Shown here: piece by piece, positions 9,700 through 20,569 of the stretch
Layout: each line of letters starts with the position of its first letter
Numbering within the stretch: the first letter of the stretch is position 1
Translations under genes and position numbers: made by a program
Assembly (NCBI GenBank): GCA_000708835.1
Contig: DF237201.1
Coordinates: forward strand, 57,308 to 121,307
Reading direction: 5' to 3'
DNA: 64,000 bases
DNA from: Klebsormidium nitens
Lineage: Eukaryota > Streptophyta > Klebsormidiophyceae > Klebsormidiales > Klebsormidiaceae
Notes under the pieces: model-generated
What the model was told of the DNA's origin: nothing
Databases searched by the model: none
The model's input: the letters and a program-made list of their open reading frames with translations, nothing else

Positions 9700-12265
9700 T
9701 TCTAATTCCCTCTTCGGACGAGCTACAATCTCTTCCGAAGGGCTTTCCGGCCAGCTCATTTGTCCAAGTAGTGGATGCTTTTGAGTGGCCGTGATGAGTG
9801 GATCAACTTGGGTCGCTGAATCGAATGCGACCAATCCGGATCCTGACCAGCCTGCTCCGAAGCCTCGACTTCAATACAAACTCGGAAGTTTCATTTCATT
9901 TGACTTACAGCACCGCTGTCACGCTTTCCAGAAGCAAAGGCTATTCGCGTCCTCCGCGATCAATTTGGACTCGAGTTTTCAGCACAGGTTGCTTGTTGCG
10001 AAGTTGCAGCGCAGGGAGCTTTTTTCACTGCGCCAATGAACAAGGGTCTCCAACTCGTGAGGGCTGTTAACGGACGTCGGGAAAATCACGCGCCTTCCTG
10101 GCTGCCCTAATTGTCTCTATAGAGAGGCTCCGTTGTGTTTTTATTTTGGTTTGAGCCCAGGTGCTTGTCCTTTTCTGAAAGTGCGCTTCTAAGTAGTCAA
10201 AGCTAAGCTCCGTGCTCGTAAGGCTGGCCGTAAGTAGCAAGGGGAAGAAGCTGCGATTGGACTGCTTCAACGGTTCTGCACAGAGTAGTGAACGAATTTT
10301 TAATTTGGGCAACCCACTTAAAATCCACTTCAGAAATTGCACTTCAAAGACATCCACTACGTCGATGGAGATCATGCGCTGCATGTTCTGCGCGTTCTCG
10401 GAAAATTTGCATGCTGATTTCCTGAAGCTATCTCGGACGTCGAAGGCACACATACTCACTCAGCAGGAACAGTAAATCTTTATCGCCACGTCATCCCCTG
10501 CCTGCGTAAATTTAAAAGAGTCAGATTAATCTGACTCTTTTAATATTTTGGCCATGAGAAGCGGAATCCTCATGGGCTGCGTGTCTTGAAGCAAGCCCAA
10601 TGGTGGTTAACGAAGTGTCTATTCGAGCCGTAGTACTCGCATCCTCATGTTGAAAAGTCCCCTACGTTATGTTTCTTTGAACTAGTCAGGAGCCGGTCCG
10701 CTTCACGTCCCGATTGCAACCAGTGCCGCCAGAATGCAGATGAATCCAGATGGTCACTCTGCGAAGCATTGGTCGATTCGAGGCTGGCAATGATGAGTCG
10801 CCTAGCTGATCTTTGGAATAAAGACGACTGAAAGGGTGTAAGCTGCAAGCCATGCCGAACCTACACTTCAATTCGAAATTTATGGAGCCAAGAGAAGTGC
10901 CCCTTCCTTTCCCGCTTTGATCCTCTGAAATCAAATCAGCGTTTGACAGGTTTTGGGGTCGCTTGATTACTTGAACGCGGCCGCGGTCGCACACGACTCA
11001 GGTGCATGATCCGTGTCACGCTTGCCATGGGCGCTCAGGCTGCCGCCATGTTGTTGCTGCAGTTTTTCGAAAGTAGCAACATACCTTGGTTCTGCAGCTA
11101 GGTCAATAGACGTCTGTATCCGAGAAGCCTTGATCATTCACGGGCAGCCTTTAACTTCGATGTTGAAGCTCTGGACCACTCACGTATCAATATTGTACCG
11201 ATGTCGGTTGACGTGCCGCTCGTCACCAGATCGCAAGGCGCGTTATTTCAAAAACAACTTTAAAGTTTACTCGCAAGGAAGCCTGTGCTCTAGAAATCCG
11301 GATGCAGCCGGAGAAGGGGCACTGATTACACCAACCGCCTTTCTTGATCACTGCTCGCGCAGCGCTCAGGACCTTTGTTGGTACTGTGAAGCCTTTCAGA
11401 AATTGATCAGTGTGCTGTTTCATCCCTTTGCGACGGAGCCCCGGCGTTGCCTTGTTGAGCTGTCGTGTCGGAAAAACGTCTCGATTTTGGGCGCCTCCTG
11501 AATCCACGGCCTCTTTCAAGACGTGGTGAAAACATATCCGCGAATGAAGATTTGTTCAGACCTGCCACTTCAAACCTGCTGCCTGCTTCCAATCATCCTT
11601 TTGCTTCAACTTAGGGTGTCGTTTTCAACGATTCCAATGGTGTTACTGGCTAATGGGGCCGCTTTGAAAACGATGCTTATTGCTGTCCATTTTCAAGAGG
11701 GTACTGCTTCAAACCGTACGGCTCGGTTGGTATTTCCTCTCTGAGGGATCCCGCTGTGGCATGGTCGACCATCTCTAGCATCAGCGCTTCCCAAAAAGCG
11801 CGGGAAGGATGTCTACGAAATCTGTTTGTATCCGGCGCCTCTAGCTTTCTGTCGTAACTCCAAGATCCAAGGAGCAGTTAACAATAACCTTAAGCGAGGA
11901 AGTTGTGGATCTCGCTATTATTGGCCTGGCAATGAATGAGAACAAGGCGTGTAATTTGGGCTTTTCTGTCGATTCCCACTGCAGCCCTCGCCTTATATAT
12001 GAGCCGCCGGGCAACCGTACAGCAACTCCTTCAGCGACAATATGCGGTTTTTATCGTGATTGTGAGAGTGCTCAACCAATCAGCAGTGCCCCAACCTTGT
12101 TGCGTTAACCGGTACGATTCTGCAACCTAGTTTAGATGCCACGCGCTCACCTCTGCCAGATCTGTCACGAAGCTCGGAGAAGAGTCCTTGACTTTAGTAG
12201 TGGCTATGAAAGTACGATACTCAAAAATGGGCTTGCTGTTAGAGCCCACTGGCACAGTTGATCGA
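9700..12265 (+). repeat. Segment D1, left partner of the 12.4-kb-spaced duplication
   Basis: Three anchors align in the same order with 21.9-24.74 kb. GGCCGTGATGAGTGG plus a CCGAAGCCTCGACTTCAA block (9788-9880) matches 21966-22045. The run from CTTCACGTC through GGCAATGATGAGTCGCCTAG to TTGAACGCGG (10700-10980) matches 23058-23330. TTTAGTAGTGGCTATGAA...GAGCCCACTGG (12193-12255) matches 24672-24730. The offset drifts only from about 12.2 to 12.5 kb. No conserved reading frame is seen, and a TGGCAATGA core is present at 10785 and 11927. Confidence 0.7.
10514..10545. repeat. Perfect 32-bp palindrome
   Basis: TTAAAAGAGTCAGATT is followed directly by its exact reverse complement with no spacer. 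The arms are AT-rich outside and carry AGTCA/TGACT inside. It lies inside segment D1. It could extrude as a cruciform, be a dimeric protein-binding site, or be the scar of an inverted duplication. Confidence 0.95.
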
Positions 12266-12918
12266 GTAGAGCCGCACCGGATTCCGCTTCCGGATGAAGC
12301 AGTTCCGCCGAGTTGAAACCTCGTCGAAAACCATTTTGATCTGCGGTTAAAGATACCCTGGTCTGTCCTGTAACACCGACACACCGCATCCTTGAAGAGT
12401 ACAGTATGTCTTCACGCCCTCATGAGGATCATGATGCCTTTTTCTGTTGACCCAGTGCTGAAATTTTGAGCACTGTCCGCTCAGTACATAATCCAAAAAG
12501 TGGGTTTGATTGAAGGCCTCGAGAACATCCTGCGGGGCAGAGGATGCAATCAAACGTGCTGCTCGCACGGAGCTCGGATGGCCTGTAGCTACCGGACTTC
12601 TCTTTGGGCTTCTAGCAAAGCGTACGTTCGATAACAAACCGGCCTCTTACATTCATGCCAGTGGTTTATTTTGGCTAGGGCTCTTCCACTAGATAATTGG
12701 GCTTGCAAATTGGGACGGACTCAAATTGCGAAAGGATGTTTCTTGAGCGCGAGGGCTTCGTCACTTCGATGAAAGCACGTAATCACAGCGTCTCCCCGTG
12801 CGTTTTGATTGTTCTGCTGCCTTGTATACTAGTTAACGCAGCTTATTCTGACTTAGCTCCATTGCAAAGCTCATACGTCTGGGGTGTCACAGGATATGCG
12901 GTATTATGTTTGAAAGAG
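12266..12918. other. Gene-free spacer before A3
   Basis: No recognisable gene. Short overlapping frames occur on both strands without known motifs. The spacer ends where the GACAACGGGCAATGAC start of copy A3 begins. Confidence 0.4.
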
Positions 12919-13052
12919 TGACAACGGGCAATGACTTGTGCACTGTCTGAGCACTACGTCTCATCCGTCCAGCTTGAAAGATCATTCTGAAGCCCTCTAA
13001 ATCGTGCCTCGTTAGTCACACAGACGGCCTCTTTCACGAACCGCAAGGATGC

Positions 13053-13280
13053 GCCGGACAGCCGTTCGGACAGCGCATCCGAACAACGCAATCGCATGAC
13101 TAAGTCGGCGTCATCTGTCCGGACAGCGCATTTGGACAGCGCATCAGAACAGCCGTCCGGACAGCAATTGGTCAGCCATCCGGACAGCGCTTCCGGACAG
13201 CGCATCTGGTTGACTGTTCGGCGCCATCTGTCCAAACGGCTGTCCGGCATCGCCCCCCGGACGGCGCATCCGGACACCCG
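13053..13280. repeat. GC-rich GGACAG minisatellite with fold-back arms, in A3
   Basis: Seven GGACAG motifs, mostly within CCGGACAGCGCAT, are irregularly spaced. They are followed by inverted forms (CTGTCCGG), including the perfect 12-mer CTGTCCGGACAG. The block is far richer in GC than its surroundings. A shorter version sits at the same place in A4, so it predates the A3/A4 duplication and then changed in copy number. Confidence 0.85.
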
Positions 13281-14358
13281 CGCTCAAGCGCGCGGCTGCC
13301 CTACGCGCGTGCGCGCAGCTACGCAGTTTGCAAAGATCCAGATTCGGCTAGTTCGACGACCTAGCTTGCCTGCTCAACAAGACTCGAGGTGTACGGGGCT
13401 CTGCCCAGTTATGCAAGAAAATTCATTTGACTGCATCTTGACTGCAATCCTGGCTGCAGTCCGTCGTAAGTCTCAATTTTGGAGCTCTTGTACGTAATGC
13501 AAACGTCGCGGGTAGGTAATCAGAAGATTGCAATGAGAATGCGTAACGGTCTGGCCACGGCCCAGACTGCTGCAATATTTTCTGTTCGAGGGCCGCAATC
13601 ATACTATCCTTTTGCATGGTCACTTTTACTCTTTCCATTTTGTTTTTGGATTGGTCGGCTGCAGTTCATGGAGCTTGACAAGATACCTGTAGCGGCCATG
13701 ATTTCGGGCAAACCGCTCTACTTGAGCGGTGACTTTTATAGCGCCAGCTCAAGTAGCGTATGTGGGCAATTGTCGCGTGAGCCCAGATTGGGGCTCTGCC
13801 GGTAGCCCCCGCGCTCTAGTTAGCATGTAGTCGTTTCAGCGATATAACCTTACCTGGCGTTAAAACTCTTTTTGACGGACCGCGTGCTTTGTGCCTGACC
13901 GGCAAGCGGATACGATCCATGTGTAGATAACCGTTAAAGAAGCCACGTTGCGCCTCCTCCGGAAATCTTACTTCGGGTGGTCGTACGTCGCACGGCAAGG
14001 TCGGAAAGCCAAGACGATATTGAAGAGGGGTTTTGTGCTCGACGCCACGTCGAGCTCCTATTGCAGCAGAAGGAGAGTTTCTTTGACCCTCTCCTGTTTC
14101 ATTCCCCAGCTGTAGTCATCCGTAAGACTGCCAAACACTTCCTTGGGCATGCTTTTCAATTGCGTTATAATAGCGGCCTAGAGTTTGTCGTGCCCATGTC
14201 AAGCTCTACAAGCCACATCAGACCGTTCGTTGATCCGCAAGAGCTGCCTCACAATGACAGCGTGCTCTGCACTTTGGGCACTCTGATGACGCCCAGTTGG
14301 CATTACGGTGTGCGCGGCATCTGAAGCCAACAGGATTCTGAAATGCTCAACAGGGGTT

Positions 14359-14373
14359 CTATATAAGCACGTG
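14359..14373 (+). promoter_or_regulatory. TATA-like box next to a CACGTG G-box in A3
   Basis: CTATATAA (14359-14366) is followed one base later by CACGTG (14368-14373). The matching place in A4 has CATATAG directly followed by CACGTG (15894-15906). The G-box is thus kept while the TATA element has drifted. No downstream transcript or open frame supports a real promoter, so this is only a candidate. Confidence 0.25.
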
Positions 14374-14516
14374 CAAAATGCCTGACGCTGGGTACTATTG
14401 ACACCCAGAAAGGCTTCGCTGTTGGGTTCCTTCAAGGTCTCAGTTGTATCGCTACTTCGTGTTGCTGGAAAGGCAGGTTCGTTAGGGAGTTTCACAGATT
14501 GTGCGGTTTGTTCGAA

Positions 14517-16860
14517 AGACCGACAACGGGAAATGAATTGTGCACTGCCCGAGCACTACGTCTCAATCCGCTATGATGGCCACTATGACGCCCTCTATAC
14601 TGTGCCTAGTTAGTCACACAGACGGCCTCTTTTAAGAACCCCACCCACTGTGCTCCGCGGCATACCTCCGCTTGAGCTTTTCCACCCGGACAGCGCATGC
14701 GGACAGCCATTCGGACAGCGCATCCGGACTGCGCATCCGGATGGCTGTCCGGATGCATGGAGGCTGCCCGGCATCGCCCCCGGACGGCGCAGTCGGACAG
14801 CCGAGCTCAAGCGGCTGCCCCACGTGCGTGCGCGCTTCGCAACTTGCAGAGATCCAAATTCCGCCGTTTCGACGAGCTTGTTTGCTGACCAAAGAATATT
14901 AATGTTAGCTGGGCTCTACCCTGTTCATGTGCAAGGAGGTTTCACCTGACTGCATCTTGGCGCTGCAGACGCAACGCAAATCCTGGTTTCAAACCGTAAG
15001 CCTTAGATTCAACGGAGCTCCTGTTCTCCTGTCCGCCATCCGAACGTCGGGGATGGATCGAAACTTTGGCAGTGAAAATGCGTTCTGGTGTGGGCCACCT
15101 AAAGGGCCCATCTGTGGTGATGTTGTACATCTGAGGGCCATATGTTATGCTCGGACAATCTTGATCTCTCCCGTTTCTTGTTTTTGGAATGGTTGGCTGC
15201 TTTCATAGTCTGGGGCTTACCAAAGTTCCTGCAGCGGCCATTATTTTGCGCAAAACCGTTCCGTTTGAGCAGTAACATTTGAAGCCCAGCTCAAGCAGCG
15301 GTATCTAGGCGACTGTCGCGCGAAGCCAGACTGGGGCTCGGCCGCTAGCCCGCGCTTTTGCAAGTAATCGTTTTCGAAGTTCAGCCGATCCAACCGGCTT
15401 CGTGTTGACGGACCGCGTGCATGCTTCTGCTGACAGGCCAGGAGATTCACTGCACGTGCAATAAGCTTTACCCAAGTCATGTCGCGCTTTCCTCGAAACT
15501 TAAGAGTCTGATTGTTTGTACGTTGCTCAGCAAGGTCTGAAAACCCGAGAAGATATAGACCCGCTATATGCTCGACGACGCGACGCGTACGCCGGCTTGT
15601 TATTTCTGACAGAAGGAGAGACGTGTCGTCTTTGACTAACTCCTGTTTCCTTGCCCAGCTGCAGCCTTCCGTGTGATGGGTTTACACTTCCTTGTGCATG
15701 CTTTCTTCCATTTTACTAGAGGCCTGGTGCTCGTAGCGCCCATTCGAAGCTCTACGAGCCACGATCAGACCGTTCGTTGATCCGGGCAAAGCTGCCTGGC
15801 AATGACGCCCTCTGCACTTTGGGCAATCTGATTGACGCCCATTTGATAGCAAGTTCCTGAAGCCAACGGAATTCTGGAATGGTCAGGGGAGCCCATATAG
15901 CACGTGATTAATTACCTGATGTTGGGTACTTCTAACACCCATGAACGGCTTGACCAAATTGACTGCGCTATCAAACGGATCCGAAAAAGATGCTTGAGCA
16001 GGAATGGACGGTCAGAATTGCGGCCAATTGAAAGTGGTGCAGCCTCAATACTACCAACGGTTCAACGGTATCAAAGTTGACGTAGGCCCCGTCAAATTGA
16101 TTTCCTTGTAATCCCATTGGAGCCTGCGTCCGTTTTGGGGAAACTGTTCTTCCAGTCTTCCTAGGTCGGACGCTAATCCTGATTCTGGTCTGCCTGATCT
16201 TTCCGGTCGATAAAGATGCGAACCGTACGGGGGATTCAGTTCGTGTTTCGACGAACTGCCTCAGTATAAAACGCTGATTGGCAGCGAATCAGAAGATGTG
16301 CTCTCGAGAAACAAGGAAGAACGGTCTGGTTCGTGAGAAAGACATCACGTTGAAACTCACTTTCCGCCCTGAAAACGCAGTACAATTTCTGCAGTTGCCC
16401 CATGGCTTCGTTTGGATCGAACTGAGGGCCACCTTTTGTTTTGCAAACAAATTATAGCCGTTCGTCACAAAACGTCCAATCAATCTGCAACGTTTGTGAG
16501 TTCGCTCTTTCAATTACACCTCTTACAATTTTCTGAGACCCCAACCGAGTTTATGTATCTCGTTTTCCCGATCACAACGACTTCTCTAGAGCATGCTCAC
16601 GTGTTTCTGTTTGGTCCGGCACATCCATCGGGTGAGCATCAGTGCACGCATTCTCGCATCCTGGTCGCCTGGCTTGCGTGGCTGCGGTTTCGCACTTTTG
16701 CTCAGATCGATTGGAGTGCGCCCGAACCGAACTGAAGTCGCCATTACTGCCCCTCGGTCGACACCCGCTTGCTTAACGGTCTGAGTATGGCCATGAGAGA
16801 ACAGAGTGCTCATGATCAGAGGCAATGCTGTAATGCCTGTTTTAAAAGCTCGAGGCCAAA
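14517..16860 (+). repeat. Repeat family A, copy A4
   Basis: This is the longest-matching member. Its first 1.5 kb pairs with A3, including the core at 15797 with TGCACTTTGGGCAATCTGAT. Its right part pairs with A1 (16110-16420 with 5130-5470) and A2 (16590-16860 with 8420-8720). A short frame here (16412-16735) has no known motif and is not shared with the other copies. Confidence 0.8.
14686..14800. repeat. GC-rich GGACAG minisatellite, in A4
   Basis: Four GGACAG motifs are followed by an inverted GGCTGTCCGGATGC and another forward unit. The order matches the A3 block but with fewer repeats. GCATCCGG and CCGGATGC give fold-back potential. Confidence 0.85.
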
Positions 16861-17817
16861 GTTGGATCTCTTGATGATACTGTGTTGTTTCCCTCGCAAG
16901 TAGCTAACTTGATCCCGTTTTTGACGTCGATTGAACACGGGAATGGAGATCAAGCAGACAGCTTTTCGTTAATAACGCCATGTTCTGACGTCATGCCCGG
17001 ATTCGAATAAGGAGCCGTAGCGCAGTTTGCGTCTCTGAATTTTCGAATGGGCGCACCAGATCGCACGCAGGCAATATTTGACCTCTTCCCCTGAAGCGTT
17101 TGGTACGAACCACTATTTGAGTTTCAAGAAGTCTGCTTTCACGTGTAGACTAGCTGTACAGGATCTGGAATCCAAGTCGTATGACCTGATGATTGTACAA
17201 TCTTTCGGAAGTGCTTGATCAATTCCTGAACGTCCGGTGATCTTGAGGAAAACTGGGTTCTTGTTCGACTTGCGCGGGACATGAAGCCTCATCGAGCATT
17301 CATTTCTTTCGATTTTATCAAGGTTCACCTTCGGTGAGCCCCGTTTCCCTGGCAAGCGTCTTGCAGATTTGCTGCAAATTGGACCTTTCGTAGAAGGTCC
17401 CCGGCAGTCCCAGGCTGCGCAATCCTGAGCAGTACGTCGATCTCGCGGCTTGATCCCAAAAACACCGTGTAGTGTACACGTTCTCGTGTACACGTCCTTA
17501 TAGTCTTCAGGCATTTGTGGTCACATTCTCCAGTTTGGACTATTTTTCTTCTTGGCACAATTTTCCGGTCGCTCCAACCTGGCACCTCCAAAACCATTGG
17601 GCAGTCTCAACGCAAATCTGAAGCCTAGACACTCTGGGTACTCTTGGCAGTTCTTTAATGTCTCCGGGGGGTTTCGGGAGGCTTTGCGGGTCTCCCCGGA
17701 CAATCCTTGATAGCCAAGTACGGCTTGAAGACTGTCGTACGTCGGTGCTCAGGATGCGGCGCGCTTAGTATCTCTGTAGCCTTTGACGAGGACTTGCATG
17801 CCTTCTAAGACAAGCTA
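16861..17817. other. Gene-free stretch
   Basis: No recognisable gene or RNA. The 133-codon frame on the minus strand (17113-17514) contains no motif I know and overlaps another minus-strand frame. I regard both as chance. Confidence 0.4.
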
Positions 17818-18110
17818 GTGTGCACGAGAAGATTGTCAGAGTCTGGCCACTTCATCCTTCTTTCGACTCTGGCGATCTTGGGTGATGTCGCCTCAAAATG
17901 CCTCGGGTCAAACCCGATTGGAAGTAAGTCCGAAAGGGTGTTCTGCGTTTCACATCCCCTGTTTGGATGCCTCGGAAGCAATTTCAGCTTACGGACCCTC
18001 AAAGGCCGTGATGAAGGAATTCTCTCGCAACGTTGCATGCGATTCCACATGAGAAAATCGGAAGCCTTCATATCACTGTGAGTCGTCTCGATCAAGCTAA
18101 TTGAAGCGTC
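17818..18110 (+). repeat. Repeat B-i, copy 1
   Basis: The block GTGTTCTGCGTTTCACATCCCC...GTTTGGATG, then GGCCGTGATGA and CTCGCAACGTTGCATGCGAT, matches 21790-22040 closely. The shared string CGCAACGTTGCATGCGAT is the clearest anchor. Part of it also resembles 9700-9880. Confidence 0.75.
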
Positions 18111-18703
18111 TCTCCTTCGGGAAGCGAAGGGAATATCCTTCCCGGTGATCCCTTTCGTATATCTGAAAGGTTCCTTCTTCGACCTTACAGCATGGGTTGC
18201 GCGACAGCGCCCAAGTCAAATTCTTTCTGCATTACGCCTGAAGCGGCCCATCGTCGACTCAGCCTCTACTGAACGGACGTTTTGGTTTGGAAACACCTTC
18301 CCCTCCGCCCCACTTTTCGAACACGAGATCCTCCATTCAATGTCGCTTCGAAGCGGAATCAGGTTTCTTGTCATCAGCTTGGGCGTAGTCTACAACTAGG
18401 CACACCGGAGCCCTGCGTTCGCCTAGGCATATCCGTGAGTACTAGTGATTCGAGAAGAACTGTACGTTTTAGAGGCCCCAATCCGCGCTAGATCTGAAGA
18501 CGTTTGAAGACGTCGCGCAAGACAAAGTTTGCCACGAAACAAACAGCTTTGAAAGACCCAGAGCCCATCAAGAAACCTCCCTGGCTTTATTATAGCAGTT
18601 GCAAGGGGCCCGCTCAAGGGAGTGAAAAGTTGCCAATCTGTCTAGCGCTGCTCACGCAACTCTGGAGCGAATAACATTCAGCACTGAGTCTCCCTTTATT
18701 AGA
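18111..18703. other. Gene-free stretch
   Basis: Nothing recognisable. Short frames overlap on both strands. Confidence 0.35.
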
Positions 18704-18835
18704 AGGACCGGAAGGGAGCACAGTCACGCAACTCCAGCATCAAGCTTTTTTATTTGAGGGTGCGAGAGTTGCGATCGGCCTTTGGGCTTGCGCAGAGTGG
18801 CTTGGCAATGAATGAGCGCTATACACAGGGAAGAT
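18704..18835 (+). repeat. Repeat B, partial copy interrupted by palindromic sequence
   Basis: It runs from GGACCGGAAGGGAGCACAGTC to TGGCTTGGCAATGAATGAGC (core at 18803-18811). It matches the same block in the tandem pair at about 21029-21160 and 22495-22620. Similarity stops abruptly where the GGGGGAGA palindromes begin, as if foreign sequence had been inserted. Confidence 0.7.
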
Positions 18836-18841
18836 TGGTTG

Positions 18842-19016
18842 TCTCCCCCCGGGGGGGAGAGGGGGAGGAGAAACGGGGGAGACGTGTCTCCCCCCCTATC
18901 TCCCCCACCATGCCCAGGAGGGTGGAGATCCGTCACTATCCACCCCCTCTCCCCCACCGGAGGACAATTCTCCCCCACCGGGGGAGAATTCTCCCCCACT
19001 TTTCTCCCCCACCCGG
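18842..19016. repeat. Cluster of GGGGGAGA palindromes, left
   Basis: It includes TCTCCCCCC plus GGGGGGGAGA (18842-18860), GGGGGAGAC-gt-GTCTCCCCC (18875-18894) and the perfect 18-mer GGGGGAGAATTCTCCCCC (18980-18997), followed by further CTCCCCCAC units. Runs of five or more G on alternating strands give both hairpin and G-quadruplex potential. Similar palindromes recur 0.6 kb downstream. Confidence 0.9.
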
Positions 19017-19116
19017 AAATTGCTTCGTTTTTTTGAAAGTGCGTAGAAATTTTGACAAAACGGACCCGGGTATGCTTGGTGAGTCCGGCAAGAACGGTTC
19101 TAAATGCTTAAACATG

Positions 19117-19222
19117 AAAAAAAATCGGTTTTTACAAAATTGGCCACTTATCACCGTGCCCGGACTCGAACCCGTGTCCTCCGACTGTAAGGCCAAACTC
19201 CTTAACCACCTGAGCTATCTCC
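19117..19222 (-). ncRNA. tRNA-derived Pol III-type unit (SINE head or tRNA pseudogene)
   Basis: Read on the minus strand, TAGCTCAGGTGG (19217-19206) fits the Pol III A box. GGTTCGAGTCC (19172-19162) is an exact B box at tRNA spacing. A D-stem GCTC/GAGT can form, and a CTTACAG anticodon-loop-like sequence would read TAC. The acceptor stem does not pair, and the anticodon and T stems have mismatches, so it is not a working tRNA. A run of eight T (19124-19117) follows as a Pol III terminator. This points to a tRNA-derived SINE or old tRNA copy giving an RNA of about 100 nt. Confidence 0.55.
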
Positions 19223-19606
19223 ATGTGTGTACCTTCAGGGAGCAGCTTAAATGGTATAAACCGTCGAATGAGTACCGTTTTCACAATTCTCGCGTTGCGG
19301 AGGACTTTCCGCCTTTGTGAGCCTGTATATCATCTTCAGAAGCTCTTAGGAAACCGGACTGAAGTACCGTTTGTGACAATTCCATCCGTTCTGATCCAAC
19401 TTACATCAAAGCAAATATCTTTAAGTGGGACTTGGACGATGAGATCCTAGACAAGTCAACAAAAGCGAGCAACCTCACTTTTTGGCAGGAAAGATGCTTC
19501 TAGCAACACTAAAGGATACCCAATAGCTTTACGCATTGTTCGGACGTCAAAAGTTTGATTGGAACGGCTAGCATGTCGCCTTCGATTGGAGGACTGGAGG
19601 ATAGTA

Positions 19607-19696
19607 GGGGGAGACTTGTCTCCCCCACCCGTTACATAGGGGGAGAATTCTCCCCATTTTCAGCTCCCCCCCATTCGTCACAGGGGAAGATCTCCC
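19607..19696. repeat. Cluster of GGGGGAGA palindromes, right
   Basis: It contains GGGGGAGAC-tt-GTCTCCCCC (19607-19626), GGGGAGAATTCTCCCC (19640-19655) and the near-palindrome GGGGAAGATCTCCCC (19683-19697). The arms are the same as in the left cluster at 18.84-19.02 kb, with the tRNA-like unit between them. Confidence 0.9.
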
Positions 19697-19739
19697 CTTG
19701 AATTGATCGGAGACTTGTCACGTTGTCCGTCTGCGCTTG

Positions 19740-20230
19740 ACTTACCTCGCTGGCTTTTTTAACGACAATGGAGTGTCTTCAAAATCATAATTGCCTTTCT
19801 TGCACCCATTCTGTTTGTCCATCAGACTCGGTCAATCGATCCGAACTTTGGGCTATTCATGGAGTGTGCCGTCTTGCAATTTTTCTAAGGTATTACGAAC
19901 GGCAAACTGCTCTGTTCATCCTCCCGACACCACTGGCAGTGCAAAGGAAGTTAAATGCATCGACTGTTCAAGATTGAAGGCTTTAGCCTGCCAGACGTCA
20001 ATGTAGAGTTGATCAGCTTCTCGAACTCTGTACATTGAACCAGTTCTGCTTTGCTGACCTGGTTTGTGATTTCTGCTTTCTGCTTTCTCGAGCAAACAAG
20101 CCATTCCTCTTGCCGGCAACACGTGTCGAGCTTTGAGTCGCTACGGTCAGAGCGCGCGTATGTTGCCATCCGTCGGTTTTGGTTTGGCATCAGGGTGAGT
20201 GTCTTCAAGTCGAACGAGCTCTACTATAAG
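19740..20230 (+). repeat. Repeat B-iv, copy 1
   Basis: It aligns with 25945-26430. Shared strings in order are ACGACAATGGAGTG / ACGGCAACGGAGTG; TTCTGTTTGTCCATC; CATGGAGTGTGCCGTCT; GTGCAAAGGAAG; TTCTGCTTTCTG; TCGAGCA..C..GCCATTCCTCTTGC; and GTCGCTAC.GTCAGAGCG. The distance is about 6.2 kb. Confidence 0.8.
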
Positions 20231-20569
20231 CAGAGCCCTGTGCTCGTTAAACACTTGCAGTGCTCAAGTCGGTTTGGAAGGACTCTCCTGCCTAGGATCC
20301 CAAATTTGCGCTGCATCTCAAACTGTACTTGGTGCACTTGACGTAATGCACGAAAATGTTTGCAACTCTCCAAGCAGCTTATAGGGACCCAGAGGACATT
20401 GATTTCTATCCTTAGTGGCTTTTCCCCAAAGGACGATTTTCAAGGGACCCGCTGGGTTCGCAATTTAAATAACAGTGTGTCTGGCGCTGCCTTATGATTT
20501 CCGTGCCTCAAGCTGTAAAACTTACGCCTTTTCAATATGATTTTCAGGCCGTGCTTGTTAAGCTGGCAG
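20231..20569. other. Short gene-free spacer
   Basis: Nothing recognisable is seen here. Confidence 0.35.

Larger units (their letters stand above)
12919..14500 (+). repeat. Repeat family A, copy A3
   Basis: A3 and A4 are tandem neighbours with a period of about 1.6 kb. Shared landmarks are GAGCACTACGTCTCA; AGTCACACAGACGGCCTCTT; the GGACAG minisatellite; GTAGCGGCCAT near 13690; TTTGACGGACCGCGTGC near 13870; GCAGAAGGAGAG near 14065; CAGACCGTTCGTTGATCC near 14219; and the core with TGCACTTTGGGCA at 14249-14280. The copy ends GGGTACT...ACACCCA near 14390-14405. The two copies are clearly related, but by eye a large minority of positions differ, so the duplication is old. Confidence 0.85.

Noticed and set aside
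13053-14800. CRISPR-like array
   Set aside because: The spacing of GGACAG units is irregular, the repeats are short and some are inverted. There are no spacers of constant length and no cas genes.
19150-19222. Functional tRNA gene (TAC anticodon)
   Set aside because: Acceptor ends do not pair and two stems have mismatches. Only the internal promoter boxes are sound.
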